Assembly: GCA_017634455.1 (NCBI GenBank)
Contig: JAGBNK010000035.1
Span: 34,778 to 98,777, forward strand
DNA from: Lachnospiraceae bacterium
GTDB lineage: Bacteria; Bacillota; Clostridia; Lachnospirales; Lachnospiraceae
Length of the DNA stretch: 64,000 nt
Reading direction: 5' to 3'
The notes under the pieces are model-generated. The model did not search any database. It was given only the letters and a program-made list of their open reading frames with translations, and was not told the DNA's origin. Positions 57,583-64,000 of the stretch are shown here, one piece after another. The position numbers and the translations under genes are program-made. The number at the start of each line of letters is the position of its first letter. The first letter of the stretch is position 1.

Positions 57583-58929
57583 ATGGAAGATAGACAAATG
57601 GGACGAATTATGCCCAACAACTTAGAAGCAGAGCAATCTGTTGTTGGTTCAATGATTGCGGACAAAGAAGCTATTACAATTGCGATGGAAATAGTAACAA
57701 AAGAAGATTTCTATCATCAGCAATATGCAGCATTATTTGACGCAATAACAACCTTGCATGATGATGGCATAGATGTTGATCCGGTTATTCTCAAGGATAA
57801 GCTTCAGGAAATGGGTGTTCCACCGGAGGTTTCAAGTACAGAATTTATTATTGATGTGGTAACATCTGTTCCTACTACGGTAAATGTGGCATCCTATGCC
57901 AATATTGTAAAGGATAAAGCGATACTTCGTCGTATTATTAGTACTACACAGGAGATAGAAAATAATTGTTACCTGGGTAAGGATGATGTATCCACTATTC
58001 TGGATAAAACTGAAAAAGATATATTTAAACTGACACAGCATAGAAGTTCAGGTGAATATGTACCAATCAAGGATGTGGTAATGAATTCTCTGAAGAAGAT
58101 TGAGATGGCATCTAAGCTGAAGGGTACAATTACAGGTCTTCCAACAGGTTTTACAGAGCTGGATTATAAGACGGCAGGACTACAGCCATCGGATTTGATC
58201 CTGATTGCGGCGAGACCTTCTATGGGAAAGACCGCCTTTGTATTGAACCTGGCACAGTATATATGTTTTCATGAGAATGCCTGTGCAGCAGTATTTTCAT
58301 TGGAAATGTCGGCCGAGCAGCTGGTAAACCGTATGCTTGCATTGGAATCAGGTGTAGAGGCCAACAAGATTCGTACTGGTGATTTGCAGGAAGCAGACTG
58401 GGAGAGATTGTCATTTGGTGCTGGTGTAGTAGGTAAGTCCAAACTGATTATTGATGATACTCCAGGTATTAGTATTGGTGAGCTTAGAAGTAAATGTAGA
58501 AAATATAAGATGGATCATGACTTGAAGATTATCATCATCGACTACATACAGTTGATGACAGGTACAGGTCATTCGGAATCCAGACAGCAGGAAGTATCAG
58601 AGATTTCCAGATCTCTTAAATCTCTTGCCAGAGAGTTAAATGTTCCTGTAATTGCCTTGTCTCAGTTGTCCCGTGCAGTTGAGAAGCGTGATGACAAGCG
58701 ACCAATGATGTCGGATTTGCGTGAATCCGGAGGTCTGGAGCAGGATGCCGATGTGGTAATGTTTATCTATCGTGAAGACTATTATGATCATGATACTGAT
58801 CGTAAGAATATATCAGAGATTATTATTGCTAAACAGCGTAACGGTCCTATTGGAACTGTTGAGCTGGCTTGGATTCCAGAACTTACCAAGTTTGGAAATC
58901 TTGATAGATCATTACAGACTCAGGAATAA
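57583..58929 (+). CDS. dnaB: Replicative DNA helicase DnaB
   Basis: This 448-residue hexameric helicase has the N-terminal primase-interacting domain (PNNLEAEQSVVGSMI). The RecA-like domain begins with Walker A RPSMGKTAF near residue 210, then the SLEMSAEQLVNRML segment, IIIIDYIQLM Walker B near 325 and DLRESGGLEQDADVV near 380. In B. subtilis this gene is named dnaC. The ATG at 57583 is one codon after an in-frame TTG and has AGGAAG upstream. Confidence 0.95.
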   Translation: MEDRQMGRIMPNNLEAEQSVVGSMIADKEAITIAMEIVTKEDFYHQQYAALFDAITTLHDDGIDVDPVILKDKLQEMGVPPEVSSTEFIIDVVTSVPTTVNVASYANIVKDKAILRRIISTTQEIENNCYLGKDDVSTILDKTEKDIFKLTQHRSSGEYVPIKDVVMNSLKKIEMASKLKGTITGLPTGFTELDYKTAGLQPSDLILIAARPSMGKTAFVLNLAQYICFHENACAAVFSLEMSAEQLVNRMLALESGVEANKIRTGDLQEADWERLSFGAGVVGKSKLIIDDTPGISIGELRSKCRKYKMDHDLKIIIIDYIQLMTGTGHSESRQQEVSEISRSLKSLARELNVPVIALSQLSRAVEKRDDKRPMMSDLRESGGLEQDADVVMFIYREDYYDHDTDRKNISEIIIAKQRNGPIGTVELAWIPELTKFGNLDRSLQTQE

Positions 58930-58944
58930 AGAAGTATACGAAAA

Positions 58945-58979
58945 AAGCAACTCCCGAAAGGAAGTTGCTTTTCGTTTTT
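58945..58979 (+). terminator. Terminator of gdpP-rplI-dnaB
   Basis: A 10 bp stem with one bulge and a CGAAA loop is followed by TTCGTTTTT. Confidence 0.75.
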
Positions 58980-59000
58980 GTTGAATTATCTTGTGGATAA

Positions 59001-59171
59001 TTAGCCCTGTGAAATAGCTCCTGTTGGGCAAACACCAGCGCAAGTTCCGCACTCTACGCATGCATTTGCATCGATTTCGAACTGGCTATCTCCCTGAGAA
59101 ATTGCTCCTACTGGGCACTCAGGTTCGCATGTTCCACAACTAACACATGAATCAGAAATAACGTATGCCAT
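59001..59171 (-). CDS. 2[4Fe-4S] ferredoxin
   Basis: This 56-residue protein has two CxxCxxCxxxCP clusters: CVSCGTCEPECP and CVECGTCAGVCP, the clostridial-type ferredoxin that carries electrons in anaerobic metabolism. The ATG at 59171 has GGAGGG upstream; a longer frame would start at 59192 and lacks support. It stands alone on the minus strand. Confidence 0.93.
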   Translation of the reverse strand: MAYVISDSCVSCGTCEPECPVGAISQGDSQFEIDANACVECGTCAGVCPTGAISQG

Positions 59172-59333
59172 TTTAAATTCCCTCCATTTCATAAATATAA
59201 ATAATACAAGCTTTTTGCTTATTTTCTATAATAATTGATATTTTTTTCAAAAGCAATAGTATTTGGAAACAAGAATTGTATTTAGTTAAATCCAAGGTAA
59301 ATATGAGCATATGAGAATATGAACTAAATTAGG

Positions 59334-59362
59334 TTGCGCAAAACCGAAAAAGGCTTTATAAT
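59334..59362 (+). promoter_or_regulatory. Promoter of the DUF1858 gene
   Basis: TTGCGC, a 17-base spacer and a perfect TATAAT lie 32 bases before the ATG. Confidence 0.65.
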
Positions 59363-59394
59363 AAGCAAATCAGAGAAATAAGGAGGACAAGACA

Positions 59395-59604
59395 ATGGCA
59401 AAGATTGATAAGACAGTTACAATCGGCGAGTTATTGATGGTAGATACAGGTATTGCAAATCTCTTGATGGGAGCAGGAATGCACTGTGTTGGATGCCCAT
59501 CTTCAGCAATGGAGACATTGGAAGAGGCTGCTATGGTTCATGGCTTTAATGCAGATGAGCTTGTTGAGGATATCAATAATTACTTAGAGTACAAGGCAGT
59601 TTAA
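59395..59604 (+). CDS. DUF1858 domain protein
   Basis: This 69-residue protein is a single DUF1858 domain, with MHCVGCPSSAMETLEEAA and the CxxC pair near residue 31. The family occurs with hybrid cluster proteins and redox enzymes and may be a redox disulfide carrier. It is read from its own promoter and ends at a strong terminator. A ferredoxin gene lies just upstream on the other strand. Confidence 0.85.
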   Translation: MAKIDKTVTIGELLMVDTGIANLLMGAGMHCVGCPSSAMETLEEAAMVHGFNADELVEDINNYLEYKAV

Positions 59605-59631
59605 TCCAGAGTTTACTTATATGGAATTAGA

Positions 59632-59667
59632 AAAAGCTTTCCCGGATGAAATGGGAAAGCTTTTTAT
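59632..59667 (+). terminator. Terminator of the DUF1858 gene
   Basis: A perfect 12 bp AAAAGCTTTCCC/GGGAAAGCTTTT stem is followed by TTTTTATTT. Confidence 0.85.
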
Positions 59668-59682
59668 TTATGGATATTCTCT

Positions 59683-60129
59683 ATGAATTACGAGCAGTTC
59701 AAAGAACGGTTCATAGAAGACCTTAAGAGCTATCTTGAGGCAAGAGGTCATGATACCGCTAGTATTGATATCACACCTACACAGAAGCTTAATCAGGAAG
59801 CCTATGATGCTATATCAGTTAAGCTAGAGAATTCACAGGTAGGGCCTGGTGGTAACTTCTCAAATTTGTTTGCAGCATATGAGAAGACTGGAGACTATGA
59901 GATGATTCTCAACCACGCGACAAAACTTATGGATGAAGCAATTTCAAACATGCAAAGCTATGATGCAAATCAGCTTATTAAAGCCAATATTGATGATTGG
60001 GCAGAGTTTGTTAACTATAATGGAGATGATCCTAGGAGAAAGAAGAAAGAAATAGAACGTAAAATTAGAAAAACTTATAACGAAAAAAGAAAAATTTTTA
60101 GAGAAGCAGAAAAAAGGTTTATAAGTTGA
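59683..60129 (+). CDS. Hypothetical protein, DUF5688-like N-terminus, possibly truncated
   Basis: This 148-residue protein begins MNYEQFKERFIEDLKSYLEA and runs into FSNLFAAYEKTGDYEMILNHATKL, a pattern seen at the start of DUF5688 proteins of Lachnospiraceae, which are usually about twice as long. The last 40 residues are Lys/Arg-rich and look unlike that family, so it may be a truncated or fused remnant. No clear ribosome binding site precedes the ATG. It lies at the border to the AT-rich accessory block. Confidence 0.4.
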   Translation: MNYEQFKERFIEDLKSYLEARGHDTASIDITPTQKLNQEAYDAISVKLENSQVGPGGNFSNLFAAYEKTGDYEMILNHATKLMDEAISNMQSYDANQLIKANIDDWAEFVNYNGDDPRRKKKEIERKIRKTYNEKRKIFREAEKRFIS

Positions 60130-60170
60130 TTAATAGGGCTTATTTTTATAGATTTTGTGAAATGAGTACG

Positions 60171-60213
60171 AAAAAAGTGTCGTGGCTTTGTGCTACGACA
60201 CTTTTTTATTTTG
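60171..60213 (+). terminator. Terminator after the DUF5688-like gene
   Basis: A 13 bp AAAAAAGTGTCGT/ACGACACTTTTTT stem is followed by ATTTT. Confidence 0.8.
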
Positions 60214-60475
60214 GACAAATTAAAAAACTAATTTCTAGAAGTATCTTTATTATTTAGACACAATTTATCGTTATGGATATTTTGGGGTAATACCACTAGA
60301 AATATGTATTATTAAGCAATTTAAAAAAAATGTTAATAAACTATTGAAAAAAAGTAAACATACTGTTATACTCACACAAGTGCAATGCTTTAAAGCGATA
60401 AACAGTTAAACAGATAAACGGATAAAGAAGTAAATTGCGTCGCTGACATCATCAAAGAAAGAATAGGAGAAGAAC
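60214..60475 (+). promoter_or_regulatory. Promoter region of the ATP-grasp/MFS/PLP operon
   Basis: At 60344-60372 a TTGAAA box, a 17-base spacer and a TATACT box make a good housekeeping promoter about 105 bases before the GTG start. The leader after it contains three GATAAA elements at 60397, 60413 and 60421. They could be a regulator site or chance in AT-rich DNA. Confidence 0.65.
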
Positions 60476-61717
60476 GTGAATGTATTATGTTTAGAAAACA
60501 ATGGAATTTCAAAGTTGAATACTATCGAAGAGTTAATTCAAAAAGAAATCTACGTGTATGTATTAACTAAAAATGAAAATATCGTTGAATTATCTGGAGT
60601 AAAGGATTATATAGTTACAGATTTTGATGATATAGACAGATTACTGTTAGACATAAATTGTTATTGTCTGAAACATGGAATCGTATTTGATTTAGTGGTG
60701 ACATTTACTGAATTTCTTGTTGAAACAGTAGGATTAATAGATTTGTATTTTCATAATAATACTGATAAATATTTGGCTGCAAAGATTGCACGAAACAAGT
60801 ATTTAACAAAGTATGAATTATCGAAGAATGATAATTGTAAACACATGATTCCTTATTATAAGTTAATAACAGATAAGAGCGATATTGATTGTCTGGACTT
60901 TTCTCACGATAGGGAATATATTTTAAAACCGGTAAATTGCACTGCATCTTATGGTATATACAAAATTTCAAATAAAAGAGAAGCTTTCGAAAAATATGAT
61001 GACTACAGAAAGAGTAATGATGAGGAATTGTCAATCAGATTGGGAAAAAGTGCTAATGATTCATATATGATAGCGGAGGAGTATATAGGTGGTTATGAGA
61101 TAAGTGTAGAGAGTATAACAGCTAATGGTGTTACAGATAGTTTAGTTATTCACGATAAAATTTCAGCGGTAGAACCACCATTATTTTTGGAGCAATGTTG
61201 TTCGTCATATTCTGAAAGAATTGATGAAACGTTAAAAAAACATATTATAAGGGCTACCGCAGAAATAATAAAGGCAATAGGACTAAAAAATGGAATAACA
61301 CATATTGAGTATCGTATCATCAATGATGCTATTTGTTTGATAGAAATTAATTTACGTCCAGGGGGAGGATTAATTGTAGAATCTGTATTCTTTTCAACAG
61401 GAATTAATATGATAAGTGAATATATTTTGAGGGCATTAAACTCTAATGAAGAATCAAAAGTAATACAGCAGATAAGTATCAATAAATCTATTTATCCATC
61501 TAAGGGTGTAGTTACTAAAATATGTGGTTTAGAAGAAATCGGATTAAATATTGATAGTATAAAAATATTAAAGAGTACGTGTTCTGTTGGTGAAAGAGTG
61601 GTTACTCCTGAGGCCGCAGGAAACATAGAGATACTCCTTTGTGGTAATAATTATGAAAAGTTGTTACAGGATATAGAGTTAATTGATTCAACAATAGAAA
61701 TTGAGGTGAATGCTTAA
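60476..61717 (+). CDS. ATP-grasp ligase, possible L-amino acid ligase
   Basis: This 413-residue protein has the ATP-grasp fold. The phosphate-binding Lys lies in EYILKPVNCTASYGI near residue 155, a second strand in MIAEEYIGGYEISVESI near 205 and the metal-binding end in IEYRIINDAICLIEINLRPGGG near 285-300. The N-terminal domain (MNVLCLENNGISKL) differs from biotin carboxylase and Ddl. The layout is that of the L-amino acid ligase/BacD group, which joins two amino acids using ATP; this is inferred from domains and gene neighbours. It starts at GTG after AGGAGAA. Its end overlaps the MFS gene by 8 bases. Confidence 0.8.
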   Translation: MNVLCLENNGISKLNTIEELIQKEIYVYVLTKNENIVELSGVKDYIVTDFDDIDRLLLDINCYCLKHGIVFDLVVTFTEFLVETVGLIDLYFHNNTDKYLAAKIARNKYLTKYELSKNDNCKHMIPYYKLITDKSDIDCLDFSHDREYILKPVNCTASYGIYKISNKREAFEKYDDYRKSNDEELSIRLGKSANDSYMIAEEYIGGYEISVESITANGVTDSLVIHDKISAVEPPLFLEQCCSSYSERIDETLKKHIIRATAEIIKAIGLKNGITHIEYRIINDAICLIEINLRPGGGLIVESVFFSTGINMISEYILRALNSNEESKVIQQISINKSIYPSKGVVTKICGLEEIGLNIDSIKILKSTCSVGERVVTPEAAGNIEILLCGNNYEKLLQDIELIDSTIEIEVNA

Positions 61718-62897
61718 ATTGCTTACAGAAAAAATTATAAAAGACAAGAGTATTATTTCTTTATATGTATGTAAATTCCTTATTGCGTTTAGCAATTTTG
61801 TTGTAACCTATTTAACATTTTATTTAGTAAATTATAAAAAAATGTCTCCTCAAAGCGCTGGGATAATTATTACAATCGTTGCTTTTTCTTATGTGCCAGC
61901 AACGTTAATTGGAGGGAAAATTTCATTTGTAGGGATTAGAGAAAAACTAGCATTTTTCTTTCTTATTTCGGGTTGTTGCTATGTTATAGTGCCGGTAATA
62001 TCAACTTTATATTTCCAATTATTATGCATTGTAATGGGAAAAATATTTTTAACAATAACAGAACCAATGATTATGGGAATATTAAATAATAGGGCGAATG
62101 ATGTTAGGGAAAAGAAGAACATTTTTTCTTCAATATATTTATTTACGAATCTTGGATTTGCTTTAGGACCATTGGTGGCAGGCAGTATTTATACACGAAA
62201 TATATATTTGATTTTTGTTTTTGATGGGGTATTAAAGATTTTAGTTGCAGTAATAATCTATCTTTTTTTTGTTGAGGATGTGCGACTTAATGAAAGTACC
62301 AGAGTAAAACATGAATATCTAAAAGTTATTAATGGGAGTCCGACTTTATTGATATTTGCTGTTTTGGTAATGGTTATAAATTGGATATATTTTCAAACGG
62401 ATTTTTCATTACCTATTTTATTTGAAAAACTATATGGTGCAGGAGGAGTTAAATTTTATAGTTTTGTGATGACAACAAATGCACTTGTAATTATTGTTGG
62501 AACAAAATTGGTTAATCGAATAACTATAGATTTTAAGTCATACTCATCTGTAATTATAGCTGGAGTATTATTTTCATTTGCATATGCAGGCTATGCTTTA
62601 TTTTCAAATATGATCTTATTTGTTTTTATGACAGCAATTTGGTCGATAGGAGAAATACTTTTTTACACGAACTATACAATATGCATAAATGAAATTGTTG
62701 GAGAAAGATTCTTTTCAGAGGCATATGCTTTGATAAATTCTATTTCAAGGATAATATCAATCTTAAATCCAATGATAATAGGATTTGTTTTAAAGATAGC
62801 GAATATTCAAAATATTTTAATGTTCTTATCTTTAACAATGATGTTTGTGACAATAATGTATATACCATTAAGGAAAAAAATATATGAATACTCATGA
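61710..62897 (+). CDS. MFS transporter, probable exporter
   Basis: This 395-residue hydrophobic protein has about 12 membrane helices in two groups of six, with a longer central loop near residue 195, as in major facilitator transporters. It has no signal peptide. It overlaps both neighbours (8 and 14 bases), so it belongs to one operon with the ligase and the PLP enzyme. Export of the operon product, and self-protection, is the likely role by analogy with BacE. The substrate is unknown. Confidence 0.8.
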   Translation: MLKLLTEKIIKDKSIISLYVCKFLIAFSNFVVTYLTFYLVNYKKMSPQSAGIIITIVAFSYVPATLIGGKISFVGIREKLAFFFLISGCCYVIVPVISTLYFQLLCIVMGKIFLTITEPMIMGILNNRANDVREKKNIFSSIYLFTNLGFALGPLVAGSIYTRNIYLIFVFDGVLKILVAVIIYLFFVEDVRLNESTRVKHEYLKVINGSPTLLIFAVLVMVINWIYFQTDFSLPILFEKLYGAGGVKFYSFVMTTNALVIIVGTKLVNRITIDFKSYSSVIIAGVLFSFAYAGYALFSNMILFVFMTAIWSIGEILFYTNYTICINEIVGERFFSEAYALINSISRIISILNPMIIGFVLKIANIQNILMFLSLTMMFVTIMYIPLRKKIYEYS

Positions 62898-63879
62898 AGA
62901 AAATATTAACTACTTAATCCCTAATATGAATTCGGCTAAGCATCATTTCTATAATGATCCTGAAACAACTATAGAAATGTGGCTGGCTGATATGGATTTT
63001 TCTATTTGTGATGCAGCAAAAGAAAGTTTAAGTAAATTTATAGATAATGGTGATTTCGGATATGGTTTTATACCAAATCAATATTATGAATCAGTATTGA
63101 ATTGGATAAAACAATATCATAATTATGGACTTGAAAAATCAAATATATATGTTGTCCCTGGAGTTATTACTGCGATTTACTCAATAATATATGAGTTTAC
63201 TGAAATAAATGATTGTGTGGCTTTTTTTTCACCTACATATCATGCGTTTAGGGATGCAGTATTTGACACAGGTAGAAATTCGCTAGAAATACCATTGAAA
63301 GAAAAAGAGGATTATTACGAGATTGATTATTCTGTATTTGAAGAATTAATTAAAATTACCCACCCCAAAATATTAATCTTTAATAATCCGCATAATCCTA
63401 CGGGTACAGTGTTTTCAGTAAATGATTTACAAAAGATGGTTACATTGGCGAAAAAATATAATTTTTTGATAATCAGTGATGAAATACATATGGATTTTGT
63501 CCCTTGTAGTAAGTTTGAATCAATGATTAACCTCTTTTCGAATTATTCAAAGATTATAGTCCTTACAGCTCCAACGAAAACATTTAATATAGCAGGAGCT
63601 AAAATAGCGAATGTGATAATTGGCGACTTTGTTATTGGAAAGCGATTTAAAGAAAGATTAAAGAGTTATGGTATAAAAACACCCAATACGATAGGGATTT
63701 CTTTAACCATAGTCTGCTATGAGAAAGGATCTAAATGGTTAAAAGAAGTGAATAGGGTGATTGAAGATAATTATAATTATCTTTTACATGAATTTGGAGA
63801 ATTTTCTGATTCTATAAGGATATTTAAAGGCGAGGGTACGTACTTTGCTTGGTTAAAGTATTTAGGAGCATTCCTGTAA
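62884..63879 (+). pseudogene. MalY/PatB-type PLP aminotransferase, 3'-truncated
   Basis: This 331-residue frame covers most of a fold type I aminotransferase of the MalY/PatB (C-S lyase) group. It has WLADMDF near residue 35, GVITAIYSIIYEF near 95, FNNPHNPTGT near 168, SDEIHMDF near 200 and the PLP Lys in APTKTFNIAGAK near 232. Normal relatives are about 390 residues, and this frame stops after YFAWLKYLGAFL, where the family would continue to the substrate-binding C-terminus. An IS110-type transposase starts about 100 bases later, so insertion probably removed the end. The start has AAGGA upstream and overlaps the MFS gene. Confidence 0.7.
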
Positions 63880-63975
63880 TTCATAAATAGCGCCAATTGA
63901 ATAAAAAGAGACCTATCGATAAGATAAAGGTACATCTTGACGGATGAAAATACCCAATCAAACCGGAGGTCTCGA
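63860..63975 (+). mobile_element. Left end of an IS110-family element, possible bridge RNA region
   Basis: The stretch between the truncated aminotransferase and the transposase start carries no gene. It has an AGAGACCT/AGGTCTCG inverted repeat (near 63908-63915 and 63967-63974) enclosing about 50 bases with a smaller AAGAT/ATCTT hairpin. In IS110 elements the segment before the transposase can specify the bridge RNA that guides target choice. The exact left end is not visible. Confidence 0.45.
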
Positions 63976-64000
63976 ATGAATTATACACAGAATGACAAAA
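63976..64000 (+). CDS. IS110-family transposase (partial start)
   Basis: Eight codons, MNYTQNDK, are present before the window ends. This opening is typical of clostridial IS110-family transposases, whose DEDD domain would follow. A GGAGG site lies six bases upstream. The assignment rests on this short start and on context. Confidence 0.55.

Overview
The window looks like the replication-origin region of a low-GC Firmicute of the Lachnospiraceae (Butyrivibrio/Pseudobutyrivibrio/Roseburia type). The assignment is an inference from AT-rich codon use, the rpmH-rnpA-yidD-yidC-jag and dnaA-dnaN-yaaA-recF-gyrB-gyrA blocks, a class I two-subunit fumarase, and clostridial families such as DUF4446, DUF3881, DUF951 and DUF1858. 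No rRNA, CRISPR array or prophage was seen.

Layout. 1-4.6 kb: the end of a sugar symporter, tRNA-Cys and tRNA-Ser, fumarase beta/alpha, and an SDR dehydrogenase divergent from a TetR-type regulator. 4.6-13.1 kb, minus strand: gyrA, gyrB, recF, yaaA, dnaN, dnaA. 13.1-13.6 kb: the AT-rich dnaA-rpmH gap with DnaA boxes, the probable oriC; a perfect box also lies between dnaA and dnaN. 13.6-20.3 kb, plus strand: rpmH, rnpA, yidD, yidC, jag, mnmE, mnmG, with two large related palindromic elements between mnmE and mnmG. 20.5-22.2 kb, minus: rsmG and an alpha/beta hydrolase-fold protein. 22.4-26.3 kb: a coiled-coil gene, two perfect parS sites (one inside a terminator), parA, parB, DUF4446, DUF3881. 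26.3-28.7 kb: tRNA-Arg and tRNA-Lys flank a membrane-anchored protein with repeated FliM-like short motifs. 28.8-33.3 kb: a FGGY kinase with araD, trmB, and a D,D-carboxypeptidase. 33.5-35.8 kb: an ArgR-like small protein and an AbiE-like toxin-antitoxin pair. 35.8-42.1 kb: the yaaO/kinase/yaaR/holB/ricT/trmN6/rsmI operon. 42.1-43.5 kb: DUF951, rpsF-ssb-rpsR. 43.5-45.8 kb: a Phd/ParE toxin-antitoxin module between two copies of a duplicated membrane-anchored protein. 45.8-50.2 kb: an HD-GYP response regulator and a hybrid histidine kinase. 50.4-53.6 kb: a hotdog thioesterase, murF, ddl. 53.8-59 kb: galK, gdpP, rplI, dnaB. 59-60.2 kb: ferredoxin, DUF1858, and a small hypothetical gene. 60.3-63.9 kb: a very AT-rich three-gene operon (ATP-grasp ligase, MFS exporter, MalY/PatB-type PLP enzyme) resembling a minimal bacilysin-type dipeptide cluster, cut at its 3' end by what looks like an IS110-family element whose transposase starts at 63976.

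Genes left of about 13.3 kb are mostly minus and genes to the right mostly plus, as expected if two forks leave oriC there and genes follow the fork. The best candidates for something undescribed are the ATP-grasp/MFS/PLP operon, the repeat protein with FliM-like motifs, the paired palindromic elements, and the toxin-antitoxin module inside a gene duplication.
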